In this document: in pieces, positions 25,156-33,137 of the stretch
Layout of the letters: each line of letters starts with the position of its first letter
Position numbering within the stretch: the stretch's first letter is position 1
NCBI RefSeq assembly: GCF_003667505.1
Contig: NZ_RCVJ01000097.1
Coordinates: 1 to 37,355 of the forward strand
Reading direction: 5' to 3'
Length of the DNA stretch: 37,355 nucleotides
Source of the DNA: Micromonospora sp. BL4
Lineage (GTDB): Bacteria > Actinomycetota > Actinomycetes > Mycobacteriales > Micromonosporaceae
Position numbers and translations under genes: made by a program
Notes under the pieces: model-generated
The model's input: only the letters and a program-made list of their open reading frames with translations
What the model was told of the DNA's origin: nothing
Databases searched by the model: none

Positions 25156-26028
25156 TCAACTGGCCGGCAGCAGGCCCGGCGGGTACTCCATGCCGTCGTG
25201 CGTGCAGGCAGCCGCGGCGACCCGGGCCGCGTACCGGGCCGCCTCCGCCAGCGACTCGCCGCGCAATCGCCCGGCGATGAGCCCGGCCGCGAACGCGTCG
25301 CCCGCCCCGTTGCTGTCCACCACCGGCCCCGGCGGGGCGGCGGGCGGCACCGGCACGGCCGTGCCGTCGCCCGGGTACAGCTCGCTGCCGTCCGCGCCCC
25401 GGGTCACCACGACGGTCCGGGGCGCCAGCGTGCCGGCGAGCGCCGCGGCCCGGTCGGCCAGCCGCACCCCGCTGACCAGGACCAGGTCGGCGATGTCGGC
25501 GAACGGCCGGTGGTAGGGGTTCGCGCCGTCCCAGTCGTGCAGGTCGGTGGAGAGCGCCACGCCCGCCGGCAGGGCCGCACGCACGGCGGGTAGCAGCGGC
25601 AGGGTCCAGTCCATGATCGAAATGTGGACGTGCCGGGCATCGCGGACCAGCCCGGCCAGCTCCGTCGGCGCGAACGGCGTTCCGCCTCGCCAGGGGCGGG
25701 GGTCGTACAGCGAGGTGCGTCGCCCGCCCGGGTCCACCAGGCTCACCGACCGTCGGGTGCCGCCAGGGTCCTCGGCCAGCACCGCCGGCACGCCGGCCCG
25801 GGCCAGCGCCATCCGGACCAGATCGCCGGGCACGTCCGCCCCGAGGGTGTCGACCACCCGTACCCGAAGGCCGAGCGCCCGGCCGGCCAGCGCCACCCCG
25901 GCGCCGGTGTTGCCGATCCGCAGCTCGATCGGCTCGACGGTGTGCGAGTCGGCGGCCGGTAGCGGCAGCGCGGGCACCCGGACCCGCACATCCACCCCGA
26001 GTCCGCCGATCACCAGGAGGTCGACCAT
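25156..26028 (-). CDS. PfkB-family carbohydrate kinase
   Basis: 290-residue ribokinase-like sugar or nucleoside kinase. The N-terminal signature reads LLVIGGLGVDVRVRVPALP, with GNTGAGVALAGRALG as the substrate-binding glycine region. The C-terminal ATP/anion-hole motif DSNGAGDAFAAGLIAGRL carries the catalytic Asp (usual form DTTGAGDAF). The substrate is not evident; ribose, fructose, adenosine and pseudouridine kinases share the fold. The ATG at 26028 was chosen because TAGCCT lies 7 nt upstream; an ATG at 26070 would add 14 residues without homology. It is divergent from the SNF2 gene over 87 bp. Confidence 0.9.
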   Translation of the reverse strand: MVDLLVIGGLGVDVRVRVPALPLPAADSHTVEPIELRIGNTGAGVALAGRALGLRVRVVDTLGADVPGDLVRMALARAGVPAVLAEDPGGTRRSVSLVDPGGRRTSLYDPRPWRGGTPFAPTELAGLVRDARHVHISIMDWTLPLLPAVRAALPAGVALSTDLHDWDGANPYHRPFADIADLVLVSGVRLADRAAALAGTLAPRTVVVTRGADGSELYPGDGTAVPVPPAAPPGPVVDSNGAGDAFAAGLIAGRLRGESLAEAARYAARVAAAACTHDGMEYPPGLLPAS

Positions 26029-26035
26029 GGCCGCG

Positions 26036-26041
26036 AGGCTA
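26036..26041 (-). promoter_or_regulatory. Candidate -10 of the PfkB gene
   Basis: TAGCCT on the minus strand, 7 nt before the ATG at 26028, with no ribosome binding site. Confidence 0.5.
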
Positions 26042-26115
26042 GCCGACCGAGGCTGACCGGTGCGTCGCATCGGGGCCGCCTATCCTGGGCGCGGGCGGGC
26101 GACGAGGGGGAACAC

Positions 26116-29100
26116 GTGCTGGTCATCCACGGGCTGTGGCTGCCCGTCGACGGCTTGTCCGGTGGCCTCGCCGTCTGGGCCGAGGACAGCGCCGTCCCGA
26201 CCGCGGCCGCCCCGCGCGCCGGCCGGCCGCCCCGGGAACGGCCGCACCCCTTCGCCGCCGGGCACGCCGACCTGGCCGCGGCCCTCGCCGACGCCGCCGA
26301 GCCGGCCCGCCCGGACACCGCGCTGCTCACCCTGCCCACCCTCGCGGGCGCGCCCACCGACTCACCCGAGCTGATTCGGACCGACGTCGCACCCCCGGCC
26401 CGCGGCCGGCTCACCCTGGCCGGGTGGCGGGTCCCCGTGCTGGTGTACGCCCCGGACGACGCCCTGCCCCTGCTGCGCGCGCTGGACGAACTCCCGGCGG
26501 TGCCCGGGGCGACGCTGCGCCATTTCGCGGAGTTGGCCGACTTCGCCGCCGACCTGGTGGCCCGGGGGCGTGTCCTTCCCGGCGTCGGCGCGACGGCGGG
26601 CACGGACACACCCGGCGCCGTCGTGACCGGGCCGGCGACCGGATCGCCCTCGGCGACCGCCGCAGGCCCGGTGACCGCGTTCGCCGTCTGGCGACCGCTG
26701 CTGACCGGCACCGACGCCGGCTGGGCGCGATCGTTGGCGCTGGCCCTGCCGCCCGCCGCCCGAGGCGTCGCCGTCGCGCCCGCCGCCTCTGCCACGCCCG
26801 CCGCCTCTGCCACGCCCGCCGCCTCTGCCTCGCCCACCGCCTCTGCCGCGCCGGACGACACCGAGTTGACGGCCGGTGCGCTGGTCGCGGACGCGCTCGA
26901 CGCGCTGACCGACGCCGCCGCGCGGGCCGCGCTCGCGACCACCACGCTGGCCCGGGGGCTGCGGCCGGGCGGACCCGCGCTGGCCTGGTTGGCGGCGTTG
27001 GCCGGTCCTCGCCGGGACTTCACCGTCGATCCGGCGGCGTTGGCCACGCTCCGCGCCGAACTGGACGCCTGGCAGCGCGACGCCGCCGGCGGACCGGTCC
27101 GGGCCAGCTTCCGCCTGGTGGAACCGGCCCCCGACGAGGTCACCGAACCGATCCTGGCGACCCGTCCCGCGCCGGCCGGCACCGTGCCGCCCGCGGTCGA
27201 CCCGACCGACCCCGACTCGGCCGAGGGCGGCCTCGTCGGCGCCGAGCCGATCGAGGGTGGCCCGGTCGGGGGTGGGCGGTGGCGGTTGGAGTTCGGGTTG
27301 CAGGCAGCCGACGAGCCCGGCCTGCACGTCGACGCCGGACAGGTCTGGCGGGCGCCGCAGACGCTCGGCGGGCTGGCCGGTCGTACGGCCAGCCCGCAGG
27401 AGAGCCTGCTGGCCGAGCTGGGCCGGGCGAGCCGGCTCTGGCCGGACCTCGACGCCGCGCTGCGCACCGCCGCACCTGAGGCGATGGAGCTGGACGTCGA
27501 GGGAGCGCACCGCTTCCTGAGCGAGGGCGCCCCGGTCCTGCACGCCGCCGGCTTCGGGGTGCTGCTGCCCTCCTGGTGGCAGCGCCCGTCGGCGCGGATC
27601 GGCGCCCGGCTGCGCGCCCGCAGCCGCACCGCACCGGGCACGGTGGCCGGCGCCGACGCCGGAGTGGGGCTGGACGCCCTGGTCGACTACCGCTGGGAGG
27701 TGGCGCTCGGCGACCAGCCGCTGTCCGCCGAGGAGCTGGCCGCGCTGGCCGAGATGAAGACTCCTCTGGTGCGCCTGCGCGGCCGGTGGGTGGAGCTGGA
27801 CCCCGGGCGGCTCGCCGCCGGGCTGCGCCTGCTCCGCTCGGCCGGCGAGCTGACCGTCGCCGACCTGCTCCGCCTCGGGCTGGCCGACGGCGAGGACACC
27901 GGAGCGCTGCCGGTGCTGGAGGTGACCGCGGACGGGGCGCTGGGGGACCTGCTCGCCGGCGCGGTCGAGCGACGGCTCACCCCGCTGGACCCGCCGCCGG
28001 GCTTCCAGGGCACGCTGCGGCCGTACCAGCGGCGTGGGTTGGCCTGGCTGGCGTTCCTGCGGTCTCTCGGTCTGGGCGGCGTGCTGGCCGACGACATGGG
28101 CCTGGGCAAGACCGTGCAGCTGCTCGCGCTGCTGGCCGGGGACCCGCCGGACGCCGGACCGACCCTGCTGGTCTGCCCGATGTCCCTGGTCGGCAACTGG
28201 CAGCGGGAGGCGGCGCGGTTCACCCCGGGCCTGCGGGTGCACGTACACCACGGGGCGGAGCGGGCCCGGGGGTCGGAGTTCACGACGGCCGCGCACGGCG
28301 CGGACCTGGTCCTCACCACCTACTCGGTGGCCGCCCGCGACGCCGTCGACCTGGCCGGCATCGACTGGCACCGGGTCGTGGTGGACGAGGCGCAGGCGAT
28401 CAAGAACGCCTCGACCCGGCAGGCCGAGGCCGTCCGTGCGCTGCCCGCCCGGCAGCGGGTCGCGGTGACCGGCACGCCGGTGGAGAACCGGCTCGCCGAC
28501 CTCTGGTCGATCATGCAGTTCGCCAACCCCGGTCTGCTCGGCCCGGCCGCGACGTTCCGCAAGCGGTTCGCCGAGCCGATCGAGCGGCACGGCGACGCCG
28601 AGGCCGCCGAGCGGCTGCGCCGGATCACCGGCCCGTTCGTGCTGCGCCGTCTCAAGACCGACTCGTCGATCATCTCCGACCTGCCGGAGAAGCTGGAGAT
28701 GGAGGTGCTCTGCAACCTCACCGCCGAGCAGGCCGCCCTGTACCGGGTGGTGGTCGACGACATGCTCGCCCGGATCGAGTCCAGCGACGGCATCGAACGG
28801 CGCGGGCTGGTGCTGGCCACCATGACCCGCCTGAAGCAGGTCTGCAACCACCCCGCCCAGCTGCTGCGGGACGGTTCGCCGCTGGAGGGCCGGTCCGGCA
28901 AGCTGGCCCGGCTCACCGAGATCCTGGAAGAGGTGCTCGCGGCGGGGGAGCGGGCGCTGCTGTTCACCCAGTACGCCGAGTTCGGCGCGATGCTGCGCGG
29001 CCATCTTTCGGCGCGGTTCGGCCGGGAGGTGCTGTTCCTGCACGGTGGGCTCGGCAAGGCCGAGCGGGACGCCATGGTGCAGCGCTTCCAGTCGGCGGAC

Positions 29101-29433
29101 GGTCCACCGCTGTTCGTGCTCTCGCTCAAGGCCGGCGGTACCGGGCTCACCCTGACCGCCGCCAACCATGTCGTACACGTGGACCGGTGGTGGAACCCGG
29201 CGGTGGAGGACCAGGCCACCGACCGGGCGTTCCGGATCGGGCAGCGGCGGCGGGTGCAGGTCCGCAAGTTCGTCTGCGCCGGCACGGTGGAGGAGAAGGT
29301 CGCCGCGCTGATCGCCGACAAGCGCAGCCTCGCCGAGCGGGTGGTCGGCACCGGCGAGCAGTGGATCACCGAGCTGTCCACCGGGCAGTTGCGCGAGCTG
29401 TTCGCCCTGGAGGCCGGAGCGGTGGTGGAGTGA
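26116..29433 (+). CDS. SNF2/HepA-type ATPase (DEAD/H helicase superfamily 2)
   Basis: 1105 residues. An N-terminal region of about 600 residues includes a Ser/Thr/Ala/Pro-rich spacer made by an 18-bp repeat. The SNF2 motor follows, with motif I LADDMGLGKTVQLLALLAG (about 660-680), motif II VVDEAQAIKN (about 756), VTGTPVENRLADLWSIM, and the helicase C lobe LLFTQYAEFGAML to DRAFRIGQRRRVQVRKFVCA. It should use ATP to translocate on double-stranded DNA and remodel protein-DNA complexes. The GTG at 26116 follows GAGGGGGAAC. It overlaps the SWIM-domain gene by 4 bp. SNF2 plus SWIM pairs occur in many bacteria (family knowledge), but their role is not well defined. Confidence 0.95.
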   Translation: MLVIHGLWLPVDGLSGGLAVWAEDSAVPTAAAPRAGRPPRERPHPFAAGHADLAAALADAAEPARPDTALLTLPTLAGAPTDSPELIRTDVAPPARGRLTLAGWRVPVLVYAPDDALPLLRALDELPAVPGATLRHFAELADFAADLVARGRVLPGVGATAGTDTPGAVVTGPATGSPSATAAGPVTAFAVWRPLLTGTDAGWARSLALALPPAARGVAVAPAASATPAASATPAASASPTASAAPDDTELTAGALVADALDALTDAAARAALATTTLARGLRPGGPALAWLAALAGPRRDFTVDPAALATLRAELDAWQRDAAGGPVRASFRLVEPAPDEVTEPILATRPAPAGTVPPAVDPTDPDSAEGGLVGAEPIEGGPVGGGRWRLEFGLQAADEPGLHVDAGQVWRAPQTLGGLAGRTASPQESLLAELGRASRLWPDLDAALRTAAPEAMELDVEGAHRFLSEGAPVLHAAGFGVLLPSWWQRPSARIGARLRARSRTAPGTVAGADAGVGLDALVDYRWEVALGDQPLSAEELAALAEMKTPLVRLRGRWVELDPGRLAAGLRLLRSAGELTVADLLRLGLADGEDTGALPVLEVTADGALGDLLAGAVERRLTPLDPPPGFQGTLRPYQRRGLAWLAFLRSLGLGGVLADDMGLGKTVQLLALLAGDPPDAGPTLLVCPMSLVGNWQREAARFTPGLRVHVHHGAERARGSEFTTAAHGADLVLTTYSVAARDAVDLAGIDWHRVVVDEAQAIKNASTRQAEAVRALPARQRVAVTGTPVENRLADLWSIMQFANPGLLGPAATFRKRFAEPIERHGDAEAAERLRRITGPFVLRRLKTDSSIISDLPEKLEMEVLCNLTAEQAALYRVVVDDMLARIESSDGIERRGLVLATMTRLKQVCNHPAQLLRDGSPLEGRSGKLARLTEILEEVLAAGERALLFTQYAEFGAMLRGHLSARFGREVLFLHGGLGKAERDAMVQRFQSADGPPLFVLSLKAGGTGLTLTAANHVVHVDRWWNPAVEDQATDRAFRIGQRRRVQVRKFVCAGTVEEKVAALIADKRSLAERVVGTGEQWITELSTGQLRELFALEAGAVVE
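26785..26853 (+). repeat. In-frame 18-bp minisatellite in the SNF2 gene
   Basis: Almost four copies of GCCTCTGCCACGCCCGCC (26785-26802, 26803-26820, a variant at 26821-26838, a partial unit to 26853). They encode repeated ASATPA in a disordered linker. Copy number could vary between strains without shifting the frame. Confidence 0.9.
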
Positions 29434-30362
29434 GCACCGACCGGTTCGCCGACTACGGCCGCCCCCGCCGCGTCGACGGCGGCCTGCGGGCGCGCAGCGC
29501 CCGGGGTGCGATCGGCCGGTCGTGGTGGTCCCGACGCTTCCTGGAGGTGTTGGAGTCGTTCGCGCTCGGCACCCGGCTGACCCGCGGCCGTTCGTACGCG
29601 CGAGCCGGCCAGGTGCTCTCGCTCGACGTCGCGCCCGGGCTGGTCAGTGCCGTGGTGCAGGGCTCCCGGCCGAAGCCGTACCAGGTGTCCATCGCGCTGC
29701 GCCCGTTCCCGGCCGCGCTCTGGTCCCGGATCGAGGAGGAGTTGGCCGGGCAGGCGTTCTTCAGCGCCCGCCTGCTCGCCGGGGACCTTCCCGACGAGCT
29801 GGAGGAGCTGTTCGTCGCCGCCGGCGCACCGCTCTTTCCGGCCGGGGTGCAGGAGCTGACCCAGCGGTGCAGCTGCCCCGATTTCGCGGTGCCCTGCAAG
29901 CACCTCGCGGCCACCTTCTACCTGCTGGCCGAGGCGTTCGACGCGGACCCGTTCGAGCTGCTGCACTGGCGCGGTCGGGCTCGCGCGGAACTGCTGGAGC
30001 GGCTCCGGGCCCGACGCGCCGAGGCCACCGGTACGGAGTTGCCAGCCGAACCGATCACCACCGCGCCCGCCGACACGGACGACGAGTCCACCTCGGACAG
30101 TTCAAGGTCCCTTGTGGATGTCTCGGTGCCGGCGGCTGGCGCGGCCCGGGCGCTCGCCGGACTGTCGGCGACCCCGCTGGTGGAGGCGGTGGACCGGTTC
30201 TGGCTGCCGCCGGTGCCGTTGCCCGACCGGCCGCCCCGATTGGCGACCGGGCCGGATCTGCTGCTGCGCCAGCTCGGCCCGCCGGCGCCGGCCATCGGCG
30301 GGCCGGGACTGCTCGAACGACTGCGCCGGGCGTACCGGACGTTCGGCCCGGCCGACCGGTGA
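29430..30362 (+). CDS. SWIM zinc-finger protein, partner of the SNF2 ATPase
   Basis: 310 residues, beginning at a GTG (29430) inside the SNF2 stop codon context (GTGA), so translation is coupled. The N-terminal part has GRSWWSRRFLEVLESF and GRSYARAGQVLSLDVAPGLVSA, typical of SNF2-associated SWIM proteins. The zinc finger RCSCPDFAVPCKHLAA (CxCx7CxH, about residues 147-160) is intact. The C-terminal half is Ala/Pro-rich and less conserved. The finger is expected to bind DNA or protein and to guide or regulate the ATPase. The role is inferred from the coupling; no direct function is known to me. Confidence 0.92.
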   Translation: MSTDRFADYGRPRRVDGGLRARSARGAIGRSWWSRRFLEVLESFALGTRLTRGRSYARAGQVLSLDVAPGLVSAVVQGSRPKPYQVSIALRPFPAALWSRIEEELAGQAFFSARLLAGDLPDELEELFVAAGAPLFPAGVQELTQRCSCPDFAVPCKHLAATFYLLAEAFDADPFELLHWRGRARAELLERLRARRAEATGTELPAEPITTAPADTDDESTSDSSRSLVDVSVPAAGAARALAGLSATPLVEAVDRFWLPPVPLPDRPPRLATGPDLLLRQLGPPAPAIGGPGLLERLRRAYRTFGPADR

Positions 30363-30366
30363 GCGG

Positions 30367-30624
30367 TCATGTCCAGCGGCGTCGGAACCGCCACATGATC
30401 GCGGCGTTCGCCACCAGCACCACCGCGCAGATCGCACCGGCCAGCCGGCCGGCGAACACGGTCATCGCCGGCAGCGACGCCCACAGCACGATGGTCAACA
30501 ACATCAGGTAACGGCCCCTGCGGGCCCGGACCCGATGGTCCAGCCGGTTGAAGAAAGCCGGGTCGCTCTCCCGGAGCTGACGGGTGATCTGGTCGAACCT
30601 GCGCTGATCCTCTTTGCTGAGCAT
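30367..30624 (-). CDS. DUF3040 family membrane protein
   Basis: 85 residues. The N-terminal cytoplasmic helix, LSKEDQRRFDQITRQLRESD, matches the DUF3040 start pattern. Two membrane helices follow (YLMLLTIVLWASLPAMTVFA and LAGAICAVVLVANAAIMW) and a basic RFRRRWT end. The ATG at 30624 has GGGGAAGG about 8 nt upstream. Function unknown. Its stop lies 4 bp from the stop of the opposing SWIM gene, leaving no room for a terminator between them. Confidence 0.85.
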   Translation of the reverse strand: MLSKEDQRRFDQITRQLRESDPAFFNRLDHRVRARRGRYLMLLTIVLWASLPAMTVFAGRLAGAICAVVLVANAAIMWRFRRRWT

Positions 30625-31055
30625 GGCGCTGCCTTCCCCTCACGCGTTCAGCGGTTCGGCGGCATACCCGCTGCGGCGGCGGCTCACGCTCACCCGTCGC
30701 TGCTACTTTTCCTCCGCGTGAGAGCACCTCACGTCCGGCTTATCCGCACCTTAAGTTTGCCTGTGGCGGTGAACGGCGCGGAAAGTGTCGCGTACGGCGG
30801 CGGGGCCCGATCCGTGCCCGGCTGGCGCGCGTCGGCCCTGCTGGGAAGGTCCGACCCGGGCCGCGGTGCGTGGCCTGCGGCCGATGCGGCGCTGAGCGGT
30901 GTCTTAAGTGCCCTCACGAGGGCGTTCAACCTGTCTTGAAGGCACCTGAGGGCTTGGTTACCTTGCCGTAGCAACCCCCTCAGGCAACAGTCGCCGCACC
31001 TGCCGCACCTGCCCGGTCGCAGCTTTCGGCGCTCTTCAGAAATCGGGATTGGTAC
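30625..31055. other. 430-bp gene-free region upstream of the flavin operon
   Basis: No credible gene. The distal part (30625-30900) is GC-rich with one CTTAAGT at about 30752. The proximal part (30901-31055) is less GC-rich, holds a second CTTAAGT (about 30903) and a good promoter at 30936-30964, and leaves a leader of about 85 nt before the DUF1800 start. I see no known riboswitch; an FMN riboswitch was looked for by eye and not found. Confidence 0.6.
30936..30964 (+). promoter_or_regulatory. Probable promoter of the DUF1800-apbE operon
   Basis: TTGAAG (30936-30941) and TACCTT (30959-30964) are separated by 17 bp. This is the best housekeeping-type -35/-10 pair in the window. Confidence 0.6.
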
Positions 31056-33137
31056 ATGGCCGACCAGAATGTGCCACCACGTCGACCGCGGGACGACCGC
31101 GGTTGGGACGGACGCCAACACCACACCTCGGACGGGTACGGCGACCCCAACGCGTCCGCCCCGTACGGGTACGACTCGCCCCACCCCTTCCAGGGCGGCT
31201 ACCCGGGCCCGGCCGACCCTCGTGAGCAGTACGCCGACGGCTACGCCGGACAGCCCACCCCGCGCGGACCGCAGTGGGTCGGCCCGGAGGGCCTCGGCCG
31301 TCCGGCCCTGGCCCGCCCGGCCGGCACCGGACTGCCCACTCTGGACGATGACGACGAGCCGGGGCGCAAGGTGGGTCGCCGCAAGGCCATGGTCGCGCTC
31401 GGCGGCACCGCCGCCGTCGTCGCCGGTGGCGCGGCCCTCGCCATGACCCCGCAGTTCCGCGGCCTCTTCGGTGACGACGCGGTGGCCGACGCCACCGGCA
31501 GCACCGTCACCGACGGCACCGCGGCCCGGCCCAGCGGCCAGCAGCCCAGCACGGTGCGCACCTACACCGAGCAGAACGAGAGCTACATGGGCTCCCGGGC
31601 CGGTGAGGCGCTGAAGAAGAACGCGCCCTCCGGTGGCCGGACGTTCTCCGGCCCGGCTGCCGCCGCGGCGGAGACCAAGGTGACCGTCAAGACGGTGCTG
31701 GCCAAGGACCCGATCCTGCACCTGGCCCGACGGGCCACCTTCGGGGCGACGCCCGCGGTGGTCGCCGACATCAAGAAGTTGGGCATCGACGGCTGGATCC
31801 GCGCCCAGCTCGACCCGGACAAGATCGAGCCGAGCAAGGCCGAGCTGAAGCTCGCCGAGCTGCCCACGCAGAAGCTCTCGGTGCAGCAGCTGCGCGACCA
31901 GCGGGACAAGCTCAACGAGCAGGGCGCCCAGCCCGAGCGGGAGATGATCGACGCCACCCTCGCCCGGCAGATCTGGTCGAAGCGCCAGCTGTTCGAGGTG
32001 ATGGTCGACTTCTGGAACGACTTCCTGCACGTCGCCGCGGAGTTCGACGGCGGCGAGGTGTACCGCAACTCGTTCGACAAGGACGTGGTGCGGGCGCACG
32101 CGCTGGGCAGCTACCCGGAGATGCTGGTCGCCGCGAACAAGCACCCCGCGCTGCTGATCTACCTGAACCAGAAGGACTCCCGCAAGGACGCGATCAACGA
32201 GAACCTCGCCCGGGAGAACCTGGAGCTCTACTCGGTCGGCGTGGACGGCGGCTACAAGGAGCCGGACGTGCGCCAGGCCGCCATGCTCCAGACCGGCCGC
32301 GGCGTCGAGGACGGCAAGTACGTCTTCAAGCCCGAGCAGCACTACGTCGGCAAGGTGAAGATCCTCGGCTTCACGCACGCCAACAACTCGGCCGACCCGA
32401 AGAAGGCCGAAGCGGCGATCGACAAGTACATCACCTACATCGCGCTGCACCCGTCGACCGCGAAGTACGTGGCGCAGAGCCTGGCGACGAGGTTCGTCTC
32501 GGACACGCCGCCGAAGTCCCTCGTGGACCGGCTGGCCAAGACGTACACCACCAACAACGGCATGATCAAGCCGGTGTTGATGGCCCTGTTCAGCTCCTCG
32601 GAGTTCTGGGCGGCGGTCGGCCAGAAGGTACGCCGGCCGATGGAGTACCTGGTGTCCACGTACCGCGTCCTGGGTGTCTCGCCGGACCCGTCGTCGAAGA
32701 ACGACAACGGCGACAACAAGCGGACCCCGTTCGCCCGCGGCCTGCGGCAGATCCAGGACAAGCTGCGCGAGCTGGGCCAGTACCCGATGGGCCAGCCCAC
32801 CCCGGACGGCTACCCGGACGTCTACGTCGCCTGGACCTCGGCCGGCACCATGGTCAACGGCTGGAACGAGGCCGGCGAGATCCTGGCCGGCTACCGCACC
32901 ACCTTCACGCACACGGCGCCGGAGAAGCTGGTCGCGAATCCGCCGTCCACCGCGGGGGCGTACGTGGACGCGCTGGCAAAGCGACTGGTGAACCAGAAGC
33001 TGAGCACCCGGGAGAGGAACCTGATCCTCGGTGTGGCCGGCGTTTCGGCGAGCGCCAAGGTCGATGCCACGTTCAACGGGGCCATCACCGCCGTCGCGCG
33101 GGCGATCCTCGCGTCCCCCCAGCACCACCTCCGGTGA
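31056..33137 (+). CDS. DUF1800 protein with internal twin-arginine membrane segment
   Basis: 693 residues. Residues 1-105 are a hydrophilic, Gly/Pro/Tyr/Asp-rich extension. They are followed by VGRRKAMVALGGTAAVVAGG (Arg108-Arg109 and a hydrophobic span to about 130), a Tat-like signal or anchor placed unusually far in. The DUF1800 domain spans about 220-690: LHLARRATFGATPAVVADI, MVDFWNDFLHVAAEF, NENLARENLELYSVGVDGGY, YVAQSLATRFVSDTPP and a C-terminal LILGVAGVSASAK stretch. The family has no established function. The gene opens a five-gene operon and overlaps the DUF1501 gene by 4 bp, the usual DUF1800-DUF1501 pairing. The ribosome binding site is weak (GGGATT). Location outside the membrane is inferred. 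Confidence 0.9.
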   Translation: MADQNVPPRRPRDDRGWDGRQHHTSDGYGDPNASAPYGYDSPHPFQGGYPGPADPREQYADGYAGQPTPRGPQWVGPEGLGRPALARPAGTGLPTLDDDDEPGRKVGRRKAMVALGGTAAVVAGGAALAMTPQFRGLFGDDAVADATGSTVTDGTAARPSGQQPSTVRTYTEQNESYMGSRAGEALKKNAPSGGRTFSGPAAAAAETKVTVKTVLAKDPILHLARRATFGATPAVVADIKKLGIDGWIRAQLDPDKIEPSKAELKLAELPTQKLSVQQLRDQRDKLNEQGAQPEREMIDATLARQIWSKRQLFEVMVDFWNDFLHVAAEFDGGEVYRNSFDKDVVRAHALGSYPEMLVAANKHPALLIYLNQKDSRKDAINENLARENLELYSVGVDGGYKEPDVRQAAMLQTGRGVEDGKYVFKPEQHYVGKVKILGFTHANNSADPKKAEAAIDKYITYIALHPSTAKYVAQSLATRFVSDTPPKSLVDRLAKTYTTNNGMIKPVLMALFSSSEFWAAVGQKVRRPMEYLVSTYRVLGVSPDPSSKNDNGDNKRTPFARGLRQIQDKLRELGQYPMGQPTPDGYPDVYVAWTSAGTMVNGWNEAGEILAGYRTTFTHTAPEKLVANPPSTAGAYVDALAKRLVNQKLSTRERNLILGVAGVSASAKVDATFNGAITAVARAILASPQHHLR

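Noticed and set aside
26362..29178. Open frame of about 940 codons on the minus strand opposite the SNF2 gene
   Set aside because: Arg/Gly/Gln-rich, with no motifs and no ribosome binding site; a shadow of the SNF2 coding sequence.
26116..30362. SNF2/SWIM pair as part of an anti-phage (DISARM-like) defence island
   Set aside because: No methyltransferase, DUF1998, PLD nuclease or other defence gene is adjacent; neighbours are ordinary metabolic and membrane genes.
30901..31055. FMN riboswitch in the leader of the flavin operon
   Set aside because: The conserved RFN-element sequence blocks are not recognisable and the leader after the predicted start is only about 85 nt.
30729..33128. Open frame of about 800 codons on the minus strand opposite the DUF1800 gene
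   Set aside because: Gly/Arg/Val/Leu-rich translation with no domain, exactly antisense to a gene with clear homology. Long antisense frames are expected at this GC content.
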